Shown here: positions 13,862 through 21,312 of the stretch, one piece after another
Position numbering within the stretch: position 1 is the first letter of the stretch
Layout: each line of letters begins with the position of its first letter
Assembly: GCA_028687545.1 (NCBI GenBank)
Contig: JAQTZZ010000061.1
Coordinates: 1 to 22,301 of the forward strand
Direction of reading: 5' to 3'
Length of the DNA: 22,301 nt
From: Candidatus Wallbacteria bacterium
Lineage (GTDB): Bacteria; Muiribacteriota; JAQTZZ01
Made by a program: the position numbers and the translations under genes
The notes under the pieces: model-generated
The model's input: the letters and a program-made list of their open reading frames with translations, nothing else
Databases searched by the model: none
What the model was told of the DNA's origin: nothing

Positions 13862-14458
13862 ATGAAAAAAATCACACTCATGCTGCTCTCGCTGGTACTT
13901 TTCTGCTCTGCTCCCGCAATGGCTTCTGCAGGTTCCCAAAACGATGCCCAAGCCAGATTTGTGACTATGGATTTCAAGAATGTGTCATTGTCTCAAACCA
14001 TCAATGTCATTGTCCGCAGTACAGGCATTAATGCTTCCTGTACCGAAACCCTCGGGCCTGTAAAAGTGTCTGTCTGCGTCAAAAACATGCAGGCTCTGGA
14101 TGTGTTGAAACTGATCGCCAGGATGATCGACGCCAGAGTGGTGGAAAAAGATGGGGCCTACCTGATTGAGGAGACTCGCGAACTCGGTGCCGTGCTTGCC
14201 ACTGAAGAGGGAGCATCAAGCAGTAAGGCACCCGCTGTCCTTAATCTGACCCTGGATTTAAAGAACCTGTCGCTGGGCAGTGTTGTGAAAATCATCAGCA
14301 GATGCTCAGGGGCCGAAGTAGGATGCTCAGATGAGCTGTCCGATCAGAAAATCACAGTCAGCGCCAAGGATCAGCCTGTGAAATCAGTACTGGATCTGAT
14401 AGCCAGTCAGCTTGTGGCCAAGGTCGTAAAAACCTCAACTGGATACAGGATTGAATAA
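13862..14458 (+). CDS. Secreted protein composed of two STN (secretin N-terminal)-like repeats
   Basis: This 198-residue exported protein has a signal peptide (residues 1-23, cleavage after MASA) and two homologous modules. Repeat 1 (about 33-104) has VTMDFKNVSLSQTINVIV, then VKVSVCVKNMQALDVLKLI and a closing GAYLIEE. Repeat 2 (about 127-198) has LTLDLKNLSLGSVVKIIS, then KITVSAKDQPVKSVLDLIA and a closing GYRIE. This is the STN/secretin-N pattern (beta-strand, helix, strand with V-T-x-x-x-x-N-x-P, helix, strand). Each repeat has two Cys (60/72 and 148/154) that could form disulfides. No secretin barrel or TonB plug follows, so it is a free periplasmic module. GGAGG precedes the ATG. It is followed after 26 bases by the next secreted protein, probably cotranscribed. 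It resembles the tail of the nearby kinase. Confidence 0.75.
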   Translation: MKKITLMLLSLVLFCSAPAMASAGSQNDAQARFVTMDFKNVSLSQTINVIVRSTGINASCTETLGPVKVSVCVKNMQALDVLKLIARMIDARVVEKDGAYLIEETRELGAVLATEEGASSSKAPAVLNLTLDLKNLSLGSVVKIISRCSGAEVGCSDELSDQKITVSAKDQPVKSVLDLIASQLVAKVVKTSTGYRIE

Positions 14459-14484
14459 CAAGGTCTGCTGAATGAGGAGGAGTT

Positions 14485-15420
14485 ATGAGGTGGGGTTTCA
14501 TTCTGATGACAACTGCTTTCCTTTCGACTGCCGCGAGTTCGGATGAAGCTCCCCTCATGGCGAGAGTGACGATTTCCAGACAAGAGAATCAAAACATGCA
14601 GACACTTGCCGCGGAAACGGTCAGAATGGTGAAAAAACCGCAGGGCTGGACTGGAATTGTGAAAAAAGTCTTGAAAAATGGAACGGCTGAACTGACCTTT
14701 TCGGTCACGATCAGGAATTACCACGAGAGTTCTAAGGGCCTTCCACCCGGAGGGAGAGACAGCTTCGAAATGTACAACATTGACTGTCCGCAGTGTTTAC
14801 CGTCACCTGAGGAGATCGAAGGCAGGAATCTCGTGGAAATCGTTGCGGACTGCATCTGCAGGTCAGGTGGAAGAGTTCTGCACGAGAGGCTTGTGAACAG
14901 CTTCGCGCCAAACAGGAGCTATGCGACAGAGGTCATTAAAACAGGCGGATCAGGATACTTCATTTCCATCGAATTTCTGAATGATGAAGGGGAGGAAGTG
15001 CCTGAAAATTCCTGGGACCCGGATAATGAGCATTTCAGTTATCAGATCGTGGACTGCAGAGGAGGGACTGAGAAAGTTGTTGCTGAACCGGTTCTTATCA
15101 CAGCTTACTGGAGCAGATGGGGTATACTTTACGAGGATTCAGACATGAACGGGAAGAATTGCTTGAAAATTCTGGTCAGATCATTCCTTTTCAAGCATTC
15201 GAGAAAGATGTGGTGCTTTGACCGGTCATCTGAAGTACAAATTGCAGCTGCGGGAAGTAAAACTGCGAATCACAGCAGGAGCAGATTTGGCGGCCCAGTC
15301 AAAGGAATGGGGAATGGCAGAGGTTCCCAGCCGCTCGGCGGGGTGAATACTATGCAGTTTCTGCTTCGGGAAAGGCACCTGCCTGTGCCGCACAGGCAGG
15401 GGGAATTGCCACCGTTTTGA
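14485..15420 (+). CDS. Secreted protein of unknown function; 3' third probably out of frame
   Basis: The 311-residue frame starts at ATG 14485 with GAGGAGG just upstream. It has a short signal peptide (MRWGFILMTTAFLSTAASS). Residues about 20-200 look like a genuine beta-rich extracytoplasmic protein with several Cys (IDCPQC, VADCICRSGG, IVDCRGG), suggesting disulfides in an oxidising compartment. I do not recognise the family. From about residue 205 the translation becomes Arg/Ser/His/Gly-rich and unlike its neighbours, while other frames over the same DNA look protein-like. The annotated C terminus is therefore doubtful. It lies 26 bases after the 2xSTN gene and is probably cotranscribed with it, so the two may act together. 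Confidence 0.55.
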   Translation: MRWGFILMTTAFLSTAASSDEAPLMARVTISRQENQNMQTLAAETVRMVKKPQGWTGIVKKVLKNGTAELTFSVTIRNYHESSKGLPPGGRDSFEMYNIDCPQCLPSPEEIEGRNLVEIVADCICRSGGRVLHERLVNSFAPNRSYATEVIKTGGSGYFISIEFLNDEGEEVPENSWDPDNEHFSYQIVDCRGGTEKVVAEPVLITAYWSRWGILYEDSDMNGKNCLKILVRSFLFKHSRKMWCFDRSSEVQIAAAGSKTANHSRSRFGGPVKGMGNGRGSQPLGGVNTMQFLLRERHLPVPHRQGELPPF

Positions 15421-15488
15421 AACAGCAGGAGTCAGGTGTTTATCCTGAAATGCTGATGTTGAAAACTTTCACAGCTTCCGGCCCCTGA
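15087..15488 (+). pseudogene. Frame-broken coding stretch after the unknown secreted protein
   Basis: Two other frames carry natural-looking protein. Codons at 15087-15221 encode ...SLLEQMGYTLRGF...LENSGQIIPFQAFEKDVV. Codons offset by two from 15167 to 15346 encode LTGHLKYKLQLREVKLRITA, then WGMAEVPSRSAG. The first of these frames resumes (15261-15488) with GEYYAVSASGKAPA, then GGIATVLKQQESGVYPEM. One missing T near 15217-15219 and one extra G at 15339-15343 would join the three into a single reading of about 125 residues. A further shift near 15087-15120 could link it to the preceding CDS. This is either a decayed gene or an assembly with homopolymer errors. The family is not identified. Confidence 0.5.
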
Positions 15489-16723
15489 AAGCGGTTTTCG
15501 GCCTGGATTTCCCTGGACAGATACATCTTCTGCTGGCATTCCAGGAGATTGCCTGTGATGGACCCTCCTGAAACAGGGATTCTGTTTTTACCGTCAAAAT
15601 ACCAGCCGAGCCTGAGTTCCCCTCCAAAGTCACCAGTCTGCTCATCCAGCTCGAAGTCTGAAAAAATGCTGGCTTCAAGGTGTGGTTCCTGACGCAGAGT
15701 GGCGAGGTCGTTTTTACCTCCTGCCACCTCCATGTTGTAAATCACACCTGTTGGTTCTATACCGAGGTAATGACAGTATCTCAGTGAGCCCCAATGTCGC
15801 ATTAAATTTCCATCCCTTAAAATTTCAATCTCTTTCAGCGGGAATCCATCCTGGTCATAAGGTAAAGAATACACTGAATTAGGAAGAAACGGGGGAAGGC
15901 TCAGATTGATTAAATCGCCGTTTACATGCTCACCTTGAATCCGGTCTCCGATTTTGAATCTGGATATTTTCTGATAGATTGCTGCTGCGCTGGCTTGATA
16001 ATGGTAGTAGCCAAACAGTTTTGCAGCGGATTTTCCCGAAAAAAGCACTGGGCATTTCAGACCGGAAGGAGTGGGCCTTGCTTTGGCTCTGTCTTTAGCA
16101 CAATCCAGCATTTTTCCGATCTCGCTGTGCATGAAGGAGACCCGGCCGGGTGAAAAGTGGAGGTCCCGGTACAGTTCGATTTCTCCACCAGGTCCTTTCC
16201 AGCTGACGATGAATTCCAGCTGGGCTGCAGTCTGGTCGTGGGAAACGTCAAGGCCATCTGAATTTACCAGTCTTCTGCACACTTTATTCAAAAAAAGTTC
16301 TGCAGAATTGATGCCTCCGTCTTTATGGATGTCGAGTTCATAGATGCCTTGGATCAGTTTGGGTAACAGCTGGTCCGGATCATAATCGGGGTGAATCTGT
16401 GATTTGACGGTGCAGGGCTTGACCAGAGGATAAACCGGATTTTTGACAAATCCCGCTGCAAAAGCCGCGCTTTCAGCAGCTTTACTGATTTCAGCCTCAG
16501 TCATGGTCGGGAAAAGGTCGATCGTGGCAGATCCCAGGTATGAAACTCCTTTTTCCACAAAATCCCTGTACAGAGTTGCACTCAGATGGGTTACATCTTT
16601 GCACCTCTTCAGATCCAGAGCTTTTTTTACGAAAAACAATTCCCTGCTTTCCACCCTGGACTCTGAAAGCAGGTATTTGATACCTTTTTGTCTGTCCAGA
16701 ATTTTTCTGATCCTGTCGATCAT
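15440..16723 (-). CDS. pmbA: TldE/PmbA-family protein, non-catalytic partner of TldD
   Basis: This 427-residue protein belongs to the TldD/PmbA superfamily and lacks the HExxxH zinc motif, as expected for the TldE (PmbA) subunit. Its fold is recognisable from the FPTMTEAEISKAAESAA and AAFAAGFVKNPVYPL region and from the C-terminal GELRLGWYFDGKNRIPVSGG-type stretch, the counterpart of the substrate-channel strand. TldD and TldE form a heterodimeric protease that trims unfolded peptides; in E. coli it matures microcin B17 and degrades CcdA. The ATG overlaps the tldD stop as ATGA (16720-16723), so the two are translationally coupled and made in equal amounts. The sequence is divergent from the E. 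coli protein, and the symbol is assigned by role in the pair. Its target here is unknown; no ribosomally made peptide precursor was recognised. Confidence 0.85.
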   Translation of the reverse strand: MIDRIRKILDRQKGIKYLLSESRVESRELFFVKKALDLKRCKDVTHLSATLYRDFVEKGVSYLGSATIDLFPTMTEAEISKAAESAAFAAGFVKNPVYPLVKPCTVKSQIHPDYDPDQLLPKLIQGIYELDIHKDGGINSAELFLNKVCRRLVNSDGLDVSHDQTAAQLEFIVSWKGPGGEIELYRDLHFSPGRVSFMHSEIGKMLDCAKDRAKARPTPSGLKCPVLFSGKSAAKLFGYYHYQASAAAIYQKISRFKIGDRIQGEHVNGDLINLSLPPFLPNSVYSLPYDQDGFPLKEIEILRDGNLMRHWGSLRYCHYLGIEPTGVIYNMEVAGGKNDLATLRQEPHLEASIFSDFELDEQTGDFGGELRLGWYFDGKNRIPVSGGSITGNLLECQQKMYLSREIQAENRFQGPEAVKVFNISISG

Positions 16724-18153
16724 CCGAGCCTCATTCTGGCCTTGAGATAAGGCCCTCCTGCTGAGACTTTCACACTCTCTTTATAGCCTTTGCCGCAGTA
16801 TCCCCCACCAGAACCGTTCAGGACAACAGTTCCGGTCATCATGGAAATGGAACTGAGCATGTCAGGCACAAAGCCTGTAATGATCACTGGATTCACGATT
16901 TTTCCGGTAAGTCTTCCTTCCCGGATTTCCCGGCCCAGAATGCATGAACACTGGATTCCCCAGTTTTTAGGGTCCTCCATGCCGCTCAGGGAATGTTCCA
17001 GCAGGTAGCCCGATTTGATCGAAGCAATCATCCTGTCAAGGGAATCGCTGCCACCTTCATAGATCGTATTAGTCATGCGGCTGTATGCCTTGCGTTCAAA
17101 TGACTCCCTGCGGCCGTTGCCGGTAGGGATTGTGCCTAGTTTTTGGGCAGAGAGAAGATCCGAGATCCCGGTTTTAAGAATTCCATGATCAATCACCACT
17201 GTATCATTCCCAAGCACTCCTTCATCGTCAAAAAAATATGAGGCAACTTCAGCGGCACTGCGGGCTCCATCATGCATTGTGACTATTTCGGAGGCCACTT
17301 TTTTTCCGAGGAATTCCATTGATCTGGCGCGTTCCTTTACGAACATGTCCATTTCCACTCCATGCCCGAAAGCTTCATGTGCAATCAGGCCGGCAACAGG
17401 AGGAGAACAGATCACATCATAAACCCCGGGGTCTACTTTTTCCGCATTCAGAAGCTCGATTACTCCATCAACTGCATCCTGGATGCCGGATTTCATTTCA
17501 GAGAGAATTTCCAGACCCTTTAGTCCTGAATAAGATTTGAAAAACCACTTGGTGTTATCGCTTTTCCTGGCAATCGTGTGGAGAAATCCGCAGCTCCAGA
17601 CATAAGCTTGTTCCAGTTCCTTCTGATTGGACAGGAAAATTTTCGAAATCCTGCCGTAATTTAAATTGGCAGCAAAATCAATCAACAGATCAGATCTGGA
17701 AAGTCCCAGGTCCTTGATTTCGGTCAGCCGGGCAATGATTTCACTCTCAGGCATTGATTCGGGAAGAATCCCGACTTCAGCTGCAAAAAATCGGCGGATC
17801 GGGTCTTCAGTGAATGGCTGATAGATGTTTTCGCTGATTCCGGTACCCTTGAGTGGAATGGAAAATCTGAGTGAAGTCCTAATCCTTTCAGCGAACATGC
17901 AGATATCTCCATCAGGGAGGGAGTTGAAAGAAAGTTCTGAATAGCGGCCGTTATCACAGGCCCTGATCACAAAACCACGTTCAGTCAGGGATGAATCCTG
18001 GATGCTGGTTCTGGTTTTTCTGACATCATATGTTTTGATTGAACAATCGGTGCCCAGGATGGAAACATAGGGAAAATCCCGGGACAATTCAGCGACAAGT
18101 TCCAGCAGCACAGGTTTAACACTCGAGAGAAAATCCGAAAAAGGCACTTTCAT
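16720..18153 (-). CDS. tldD: TldD-family metalloprotease
   Basis: This 477-residue catalytic subunit of the TldD/TldE protease has the zinc motif HEAFGH at residues 259-264 (HExxxH) inside GLIAHEAFGHGVEMDMF. The late Cys ligand is present in GGYCGKG (Cys453). Further family marks are YFFDDEGV (about 306), the TNTIYEGG loop (361-368) and KIVNPVIITG. The length matches bacterial TldD. It cleaves flexible peptides in a chamber formed with TldE, which is encoded immediately downstream with a four-base overlap. AGGAAG precedes the ATG. An extended -10 (TGGTAATAT) about 60 bases upstream is the likely promoter. Confidence 0.93.
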   Translation of the reverse strand: MKVPFSDFLSSVKPVLLELVAELSRDFPYVSILGTDCSIKTYDVRKTRTSIQDSSLTERGFVIRACDNGRYSELSFNSLPDGDICMFAERIRTSLRFSIPLKGTGISENIYQPFTEDPIRRFFAAEVGILPESMPESEIIARLTEIKDLGLSRSDLLIDFAANLNYGRISKIFLSNQKELEQAYVWSCGFLHTIARKSDNTKWFFKSYSGLKGLEILSEMKSGIQDAVDGVIELLNAEKVDPGVYDVICSPPVAGLIAHEAFGHGVEMDMFVKERARSMEFLGKKVASEIVTMHDGARSAAEVASYFFDDEGVLGNDTVVIDHGILKTGISDLLSAQKLGTIPTGNGRRESFERKAYSRMTNTIYEGGSDSLDRMIASIKSGYLLEHSLSGMEDPKNWGIQCSCILGREIREGRLTGKIVNPVIITGFVPDMLSSISMMTGTVVLNGSGGGYCGKGYKESVKVSAGGPYLKARMRLG

Positions 18154-18210
18154 TCCGCTTCCTGCGACTTTTCCTCACGGCTGATTACGATGATTGGATG
18201 CATGTTACAG

Positions 18211-18219
18211 ATATTACCA
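18211..18219 (-). promoter_or_regulatory. Candidate extended -10 for tldD-pmbA
   Basis: Minus-strand TGGTAATAT at 18219-18211 (TGN plus TAATAT). No good -35 is visible. The implied leader is about 50 bases. Confidence 0.3.
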
Positions 18220-18288
18220 GCCAATTTCAAGCTCTCAGAATTGATGCATATCAAAAAATGCAAAGGTCTATCTCAAATCGACGTTGCA

Positions 18289-18317
18289 TTGACATCAAGC
18301 TCAGGTTGTGATATTAA
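18289..18317 (+). promoter_or_regulatory. Promoter of the 60-residue membrane protein
   Basis: Consensus TTGACA (18289-18294), 17 bases, TATTAA (18312-18317). The start is near 18324, followed by AGGAG (18331-18335) and ATG 18342. A second TTGACA at 18318-18323 falls in the start region and is probably chance. Confidence 0.6.
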
Positions 18318-18341
18318 TTGACAAACACTCAGGAGTACCCA

Positions 18342-18524
18342 ATGGCCAAAACTGAAAAAGATGATAATCTGAAGAAGGCTGAAGAATCATTGCAGAAACC
18401 GGAATCGAATGCTGTGTTTTACCTCTTTTCCTTCTGCCTGTTTGGTGGAATTTTTTTCATCAGTTTCATACTGCCGTTCCTGGTAGCTAAACTTTTCCCT
18501 CCACCCATGGCTCTGATGCAGTGA
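18342..18524 (+). CDS. Small single-span membrane protein, function unknown
   Basis: A 60-residue protein starting at ATG 18342, supported by AGGAG seven bases upstream and a strong promoter. Residues 1-23 are charged (Lys/Glu-rich, probably helical and cytoplasmic). Residues about 26-51 form one membrane helix rich in Phe, Ile and Leu, followed by a Pro-rich end (LFPPPMALMQ). No family is recognised. Downstream, 123 bases without a gene carry only the promoter of the next secreted protein. Small proteins of this shape often act as membrane-complex subunits, but nothing here identifies a partner. Confidence 0.65.
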   Translation: MAKTEKDDNLKKAEESLQKPESNAVFYLFSFCLFGGIFFISFILPFLVAKLFPPPMALMQ

Positions 18525-18605
18525 ACCGGATCCAGACTTTATGGACGCTGTCCTGATAGTTCGGATTGTCTGAAATTGAATTTTACCGCTGAAAAGTGAA
18601 AAACC

Positions 18606-18633
18606 TTTACTAACCCCGAATTCCGGTTATAAT
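18606..18633 (+). promoter_or_regulatory. Promoter of the helical secreted protein gene
   Basis: TTTACT (18606-18611), 16 bases, perfect TATAAT (18628-18633). The start is near 18640, upstream of AGGGGGG (18651-18657) and ATG 18663. Confidence 0.6.
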
Positions 18634-18662
18634 TTATCTATAAGCTTATGAGGGGGGATCAG

Positions 18663-19628
18663 ATGTACAATCTGAATAGTCTCAAATTAACTGTCGCCAT
18701 CCTGACATTCATATTATTATGGAGCCGCTCTTTTGCGGCAGCCCTGGACGAGGATACAGCCTATTCCGCCAAATATTCCTGCATCGACCTGCGTATCGCA
18801 GCCTGCAGCCTGCTTTCTGAGACCAGTGAAGTATCCGGCGTCCTGGCAGCCGGGAACTTCAATCAGCAGCAGATCAACAATCTGATGGCCGCTGTCGGCA
18901 AGCAGCTCATTGCTTACCAGAATCTGAAAACCCGCATGACCCAGATCAAGAAACAGGTCCCTCTTGCCGAAGTCACCACTGCTGCAGGTGCAGCGGAAAA
19001 ACTTCTGAATGACGCCACTGCCAAGCTCAACCAGCTTGTGGGAGCATTTGTTTCCAGCACGATCGAGGCTCAGTCGATCTCTGCTGCTGCATCATCTTAC
19101 TCCGAATGCTGCACTCTGGTGAGCGGTGCGGTCGACAAAATCGATGTTTTAGCTGCCGCAATCCGGAAGGAAGCGGCCCCATTTATGCAGTACAGCAATC
19201 CAATCGCCTTTGACAGACTGGTGCTCTACCCTCTGCAATTTAACAGAATCTATCTCACAGAAATCAACAAGAAGATGCAGGAAATACTCGGAACAGACAA
19301 CTTCGGAGCGGATAACCTCAGAAAATTACGCATCCTGCTCGACCACACTCTGACCGTGGTGCTCGATGGAAGCATTTACGCGGCCAATGAGTCGTTTTTT
19401 GCCTCCAAGAAAAACGAGATCGACACTCTTTCGGTCCAGACCCTGCGCGGACTGATAAAAGCCAAATTCACCCTGTCAGAGACCAATCGGATCGCTTTAT
19501 CTACCAGTAATACAGATCAGACCCAGGTCAAAAAGATCAAGGACAGTTTCTCGAAATATCTTGACTGTTCATCAGCTGTTCCCGCTAAAATGGAAACGCT
19601 TTACAACCAGCTTAAAGCGCAGGGATAA
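18663..19628 (+). CDS. Helical secreted protein of unknown function
   Basis: A 321-residue protein. ATG 18663 is preferred over ATG 18648 because AGGGGGG sits five bases before it. The signal peptide spans about residues 1-25 (cleavage at SFAA). The mature part is almost wholly predicted alpha-helical, Ala/Leu/Lys/Gln-rich, with heptad-like stretches such as VGKQLIAYQNLKTRMTQIKK. Several Cys are present (YSCIDLRIAACS, YSECCT, LDCSS) and may form disulfides. The overall look is a periplasmic helical bundle or coiled-coil protein. No domain is recognised. It is monocistronic: its own promoter precedes it and a strong terminator follows ten bases after the stop. Confidence 0.7.
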   Translation: MYNLNSLKLTVAILTFILLWSRSFAAALDEDTAYSAKYSCIDLRIAACSLLSETSEVSGVLAAGNFNQQQINNLMAAVGKQLIAYQNLKTRMTQIKKQVPLAEVTTAAGAAEKLLNDATAKLNQLVGAFVSSTIEAQSISAAASSYSECCTLVSGAVDKIDVLAAAIRKEAAPFMQYSNPIAFDRLVLYPLQFNRIYLTEINKKMQEILGTDNFGADNLRKLRILLDHTLTVVLDGSIYAANESFFASKKNEIDTLSVQTLRGLIKAKFTLSETNRIALSTSNTDQTQVKKIKDSFSKYLDCSSAVPAKMETLYNQLKAQG

Positions 19629-19637
19629 AGAGAGAAA

Positions 19638-19666
19638 AAAAAAGCTCCCGCTGAGGGAGCTTTTTT
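19638..19666. terminator. Bidirectional intrinsic terminator
   Basis: A 12-base stem pairs AAAAAAGCTCCC (19638-19649) with GGGAGCTTTTTT (19655-19666) around the loop GCTGA. The A tract on one side and T tract on the other let it stop transcription from both the secreted-protein gene (plus) and the Flp pilin gene (minus). Confidence 0.92.
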
Positions 19667-19683
19667 ATTTACGGGATTTCTGA

Positions 19684-19857
19684 TTAGCTTACTGCGGTGT
19701 TGGCTGTGCTCAGTTTGGTCTTGATTGTGTCAAAAATGTCACCGATTGAAGAGCCGGTAGCAGTCAGAGCCGCGATAGCTACGATGGCGATCAGGCCGAG
19801 GATCAGGCCGTATTCGACCATTCCCTGTCCAGATTCCTCTCTGAAAAATCTTGTCAT
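19684..19857 (-). CDS. Flp-type class IVb pilin
   Basis: A 57-residue prepilin. The short leader MTRFFREESG is followed by a hydrophobic core GMVEYGLILGLIAIVAI. This matches the Flp/Fap signature (G-x-x-x-x-E-Y, then a 20-residue hydrophobic helix), with the conserved Glu-Tyr pair. Cleavage after Gly10 by a TadV/PilD-type prepilin peptidase is expected. The tail (TATGSSIGDIFDTIKTKLST) fits the short Flp C terminus. Flp pilins polymerise into Tad pili for adhesion. No tad genes are in the window, so the assembly machinery must lie elsewhere. GGAGG precedes the ATG ideally. The gene shares a terminator with the convergent secreted-protein gene. Confidence 0.92.
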   Translation of the reverse strand: MTRFFREESGQGMVEYGLILGLIAIVAIAALTATGSSIGDIFDTIKTKLSTANTAVS

Positions 19858-19891
19858 GTTGCACCTCCGTTTTATTTTTCTATAATTTATA

Positions 19892-19910
19892 GTAACATTT
19901 TGCGTGCCAA
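19892..19910 (-). promoter_or_regulatory. Sigma-54-like promoter element of the Flp pilin gene
   Basis: On the minus strand TTGGCACG (19910-19903) matches the -24 consensus fully. Ten bases after the GG lies GT (19896-19895) where GC is expected, so the -12 half is one base off. The implied start is about 25-30 bases before the pilin ATG. An A+T-rich TATAAAT lies nearby and could serve sigma-70 instead. Confidence 0.4.
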
Positions 19911-19959
19911 AAGGTATTTAATTGCTGTAAGTCAATAATACCAAGGAGTTTGCTGTATC

Positions 19960-19973
19960 GGTGCCAGTGCACC
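19960..19973. other. Short inverted repeat between sppA and the pilin gene
   Basis: GGTGC (19960-19964) and GCACC (19969-19973) form a perfect inverted repeat around CAGT. It lies about 50 bases upstream of the sigma-54-like element, in the region where an activator could bind. The rest of the 219-base gap (19858-20076) shows no gene. Confidence 0.3.
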
Positions 19974-20076
19974 ATAAGTCTAAATATCTGAAAACTGTAA
20001 CTTGAATTAAACACATTTCAGGAAGTTCCCCTGATTTCAGGATTTATTGATGTTTCCTAAAATAAACACCCTTAGA

Positions 20077-21198
20077 TCAATAATCCCTGGAAATTTCTTC
20101 CAAGTCTCCGTGAAAAGCCAGCGGGGACTTAAAAATCGTGGCAGCAAGGTACTTCCTGAAACTTTCCTTGCTGCTTTGCATTCTTCCAGGAAAGCAGATA
20201 TTGAAGAGGTGCTCCAGATATTTAGAGGGGGGTTCCCTGGGGATTACCACTTTATAGTCTGAGCCGACCTTGGAAAGGGAAGCCAGTTTATCCAGGCATG
20301 AGTGGTAATCCAGGGTGCCATCGATCAGACCGAGTTCCTTGGCTGTTTTGTTGTCGAAAATATGAGCGCCCATTGTTTCCCTGATCACGGATTCAGCTAT
20401 TTTTCGATTCCTGGCAACATGGGCTACGAAATTGTCATACTCGGCATCCAGGCCCTGCTGCATGACGCTCAATTCCTCTTCGGTTGCCTTGCGGAAGGGG
20501 TTGCCAAAATCCTTGCCCCGGCCTGCATGGATCTGGTTGGATTCGATCCCGCCCTGGGTGACGATTCCCCCGCCGATGATTCCTCCATCAGTAGCCATGG
20601 GTTTGTTGTAATAAATGATCTCAGGGCCGAGGATGCCGATGCTGCCTACCAGGCTTCCATAATCCGCATAAATGGCATCCGAACCGGCCATGGCCATCAA
20701 ACCTCCTGAAGCGGACATGCCTTCCACATAAGCCAGCACGGGTTTTTTGGTTTTTTCCTGGAATTCCTTTACCCCGTCGAAGATCGCCATTGAACCGAAA
20801 ATTGTGCCGCCAGGGGTTTGCAGGCGGAGGATCACTCCCTTGATATTATCGTCCAGAGCTGCATCCTGCAATGTTTCCTTGATATCGTATCCTGCTGACA
20901 CGCCCATAAACTCGAATTGCAGGTCCAGACCAGCAGGGAGTCTTCCCAGGATCAGGCCTTCCACGTCGATCTGCAGGAGCAGGTTTTTGCTGTCGCTGCT
21001 GCCGGCAAGGTATTCGTAGGCTGTTTTTTCGGGAGCAGCTTCATGAATATTCAGTGAGCTGATTCCTGAGCTGATACCTATCCCTGCCCCGATGAACAGA
21101 AGAGAAAACATGAAAACCATCACGAAAAAACAGATCATGGCGAAAAATGCCATCGCAAACACTTTGAAAATAAATTTAGCGATCTGATTCAACTCCAT
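20077..21198 (-). CDS. sppA: Signal peptide peptidase SppA, family S49
   Basis: This 373-residue membrane-anchored serine protease degrades cleaved signal peptides. One strong membrane helix lies at about residues 10-42. The catalytic domain shows ILRLQTPGG (123-131), a nucleophile Ser164 in EGMSASGGLMAMAG, YGSLVGSIGI (180-189) and the general base Lys229 in GRGKDFGNPFR, followed by TEEE. Residue assignments are by motif. The length fits the short bacterial SppA. After the usual end, an extra tail of about 40 residues (from FPGRMQSSKESFRKYL) has no clear match. AAGGAGAAGG lies directly before the ATG. It appears to be monocistronic. Confidence 0.93.
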   Translation of the reverse strand: MELNQIAKFIFKVFAMAFFAMICFFVMVFMFSLLFIGAGIGISSGISSLNIHEAAPEKTAYEYLAGSSDSKNLLLQIDVEGLILGRLPAGLDLQFEFMGVSAGYDIKETLQDAALDDNIKGVILRLQTPGGTIFGSMAIFDGVKEFQEKTKKPVLAYVEGMSASGGLMAMAGSDAIYADYGSLVGSIGILGPEIIYYNKPMATDGGIIGGGIVTQGGIESNQIHAGRGKDFGNPFRKATEEELSVMQQGLDAEYDNFVAHVARNRKIAESVIRETMGAHIFDNKTAKELGLIDGTLDYHSCLDKLASLSKVGSDYKVVIPREPPSKYLEHLFNICFPGRMQSSKESFRKYLAATIFKSPLAFHGDLEEISRDY

Positions 21199-21312
21199 TC
21201 CTTCTCCTTGTCATGATTCGGATTAACCCATCCTAACCCGGATCCGGCAGGATGTCAAAAATTAGAAAAGGGTCCCGATAAATTCTTCCGATATTGTAAA
21301 AAGGAGAGTGTA

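Noticed and set aside
15087-15488. Assignment of the frame-broken stretch to the saccharopine dehydrogenase tail
   Set aside because: Only a weak resemblance (GVYPEM near the end). It is too short and broken to support a family call.
18180-18308. Open plus-strand stretch (ADYDDWMHVTDITSQF...) upstream of the 60-residue gene
   Set aside because: It has no start codon with a ribosome binding site and overlaps the tldD leader. It could be a relic, but nothing recognisable was found.
18318-18341. TTG start for the 60-residue membrane protein
   Set aside because: AGGAG lies correctly before ATG 18342. The TTG is at the predicted transcription start.
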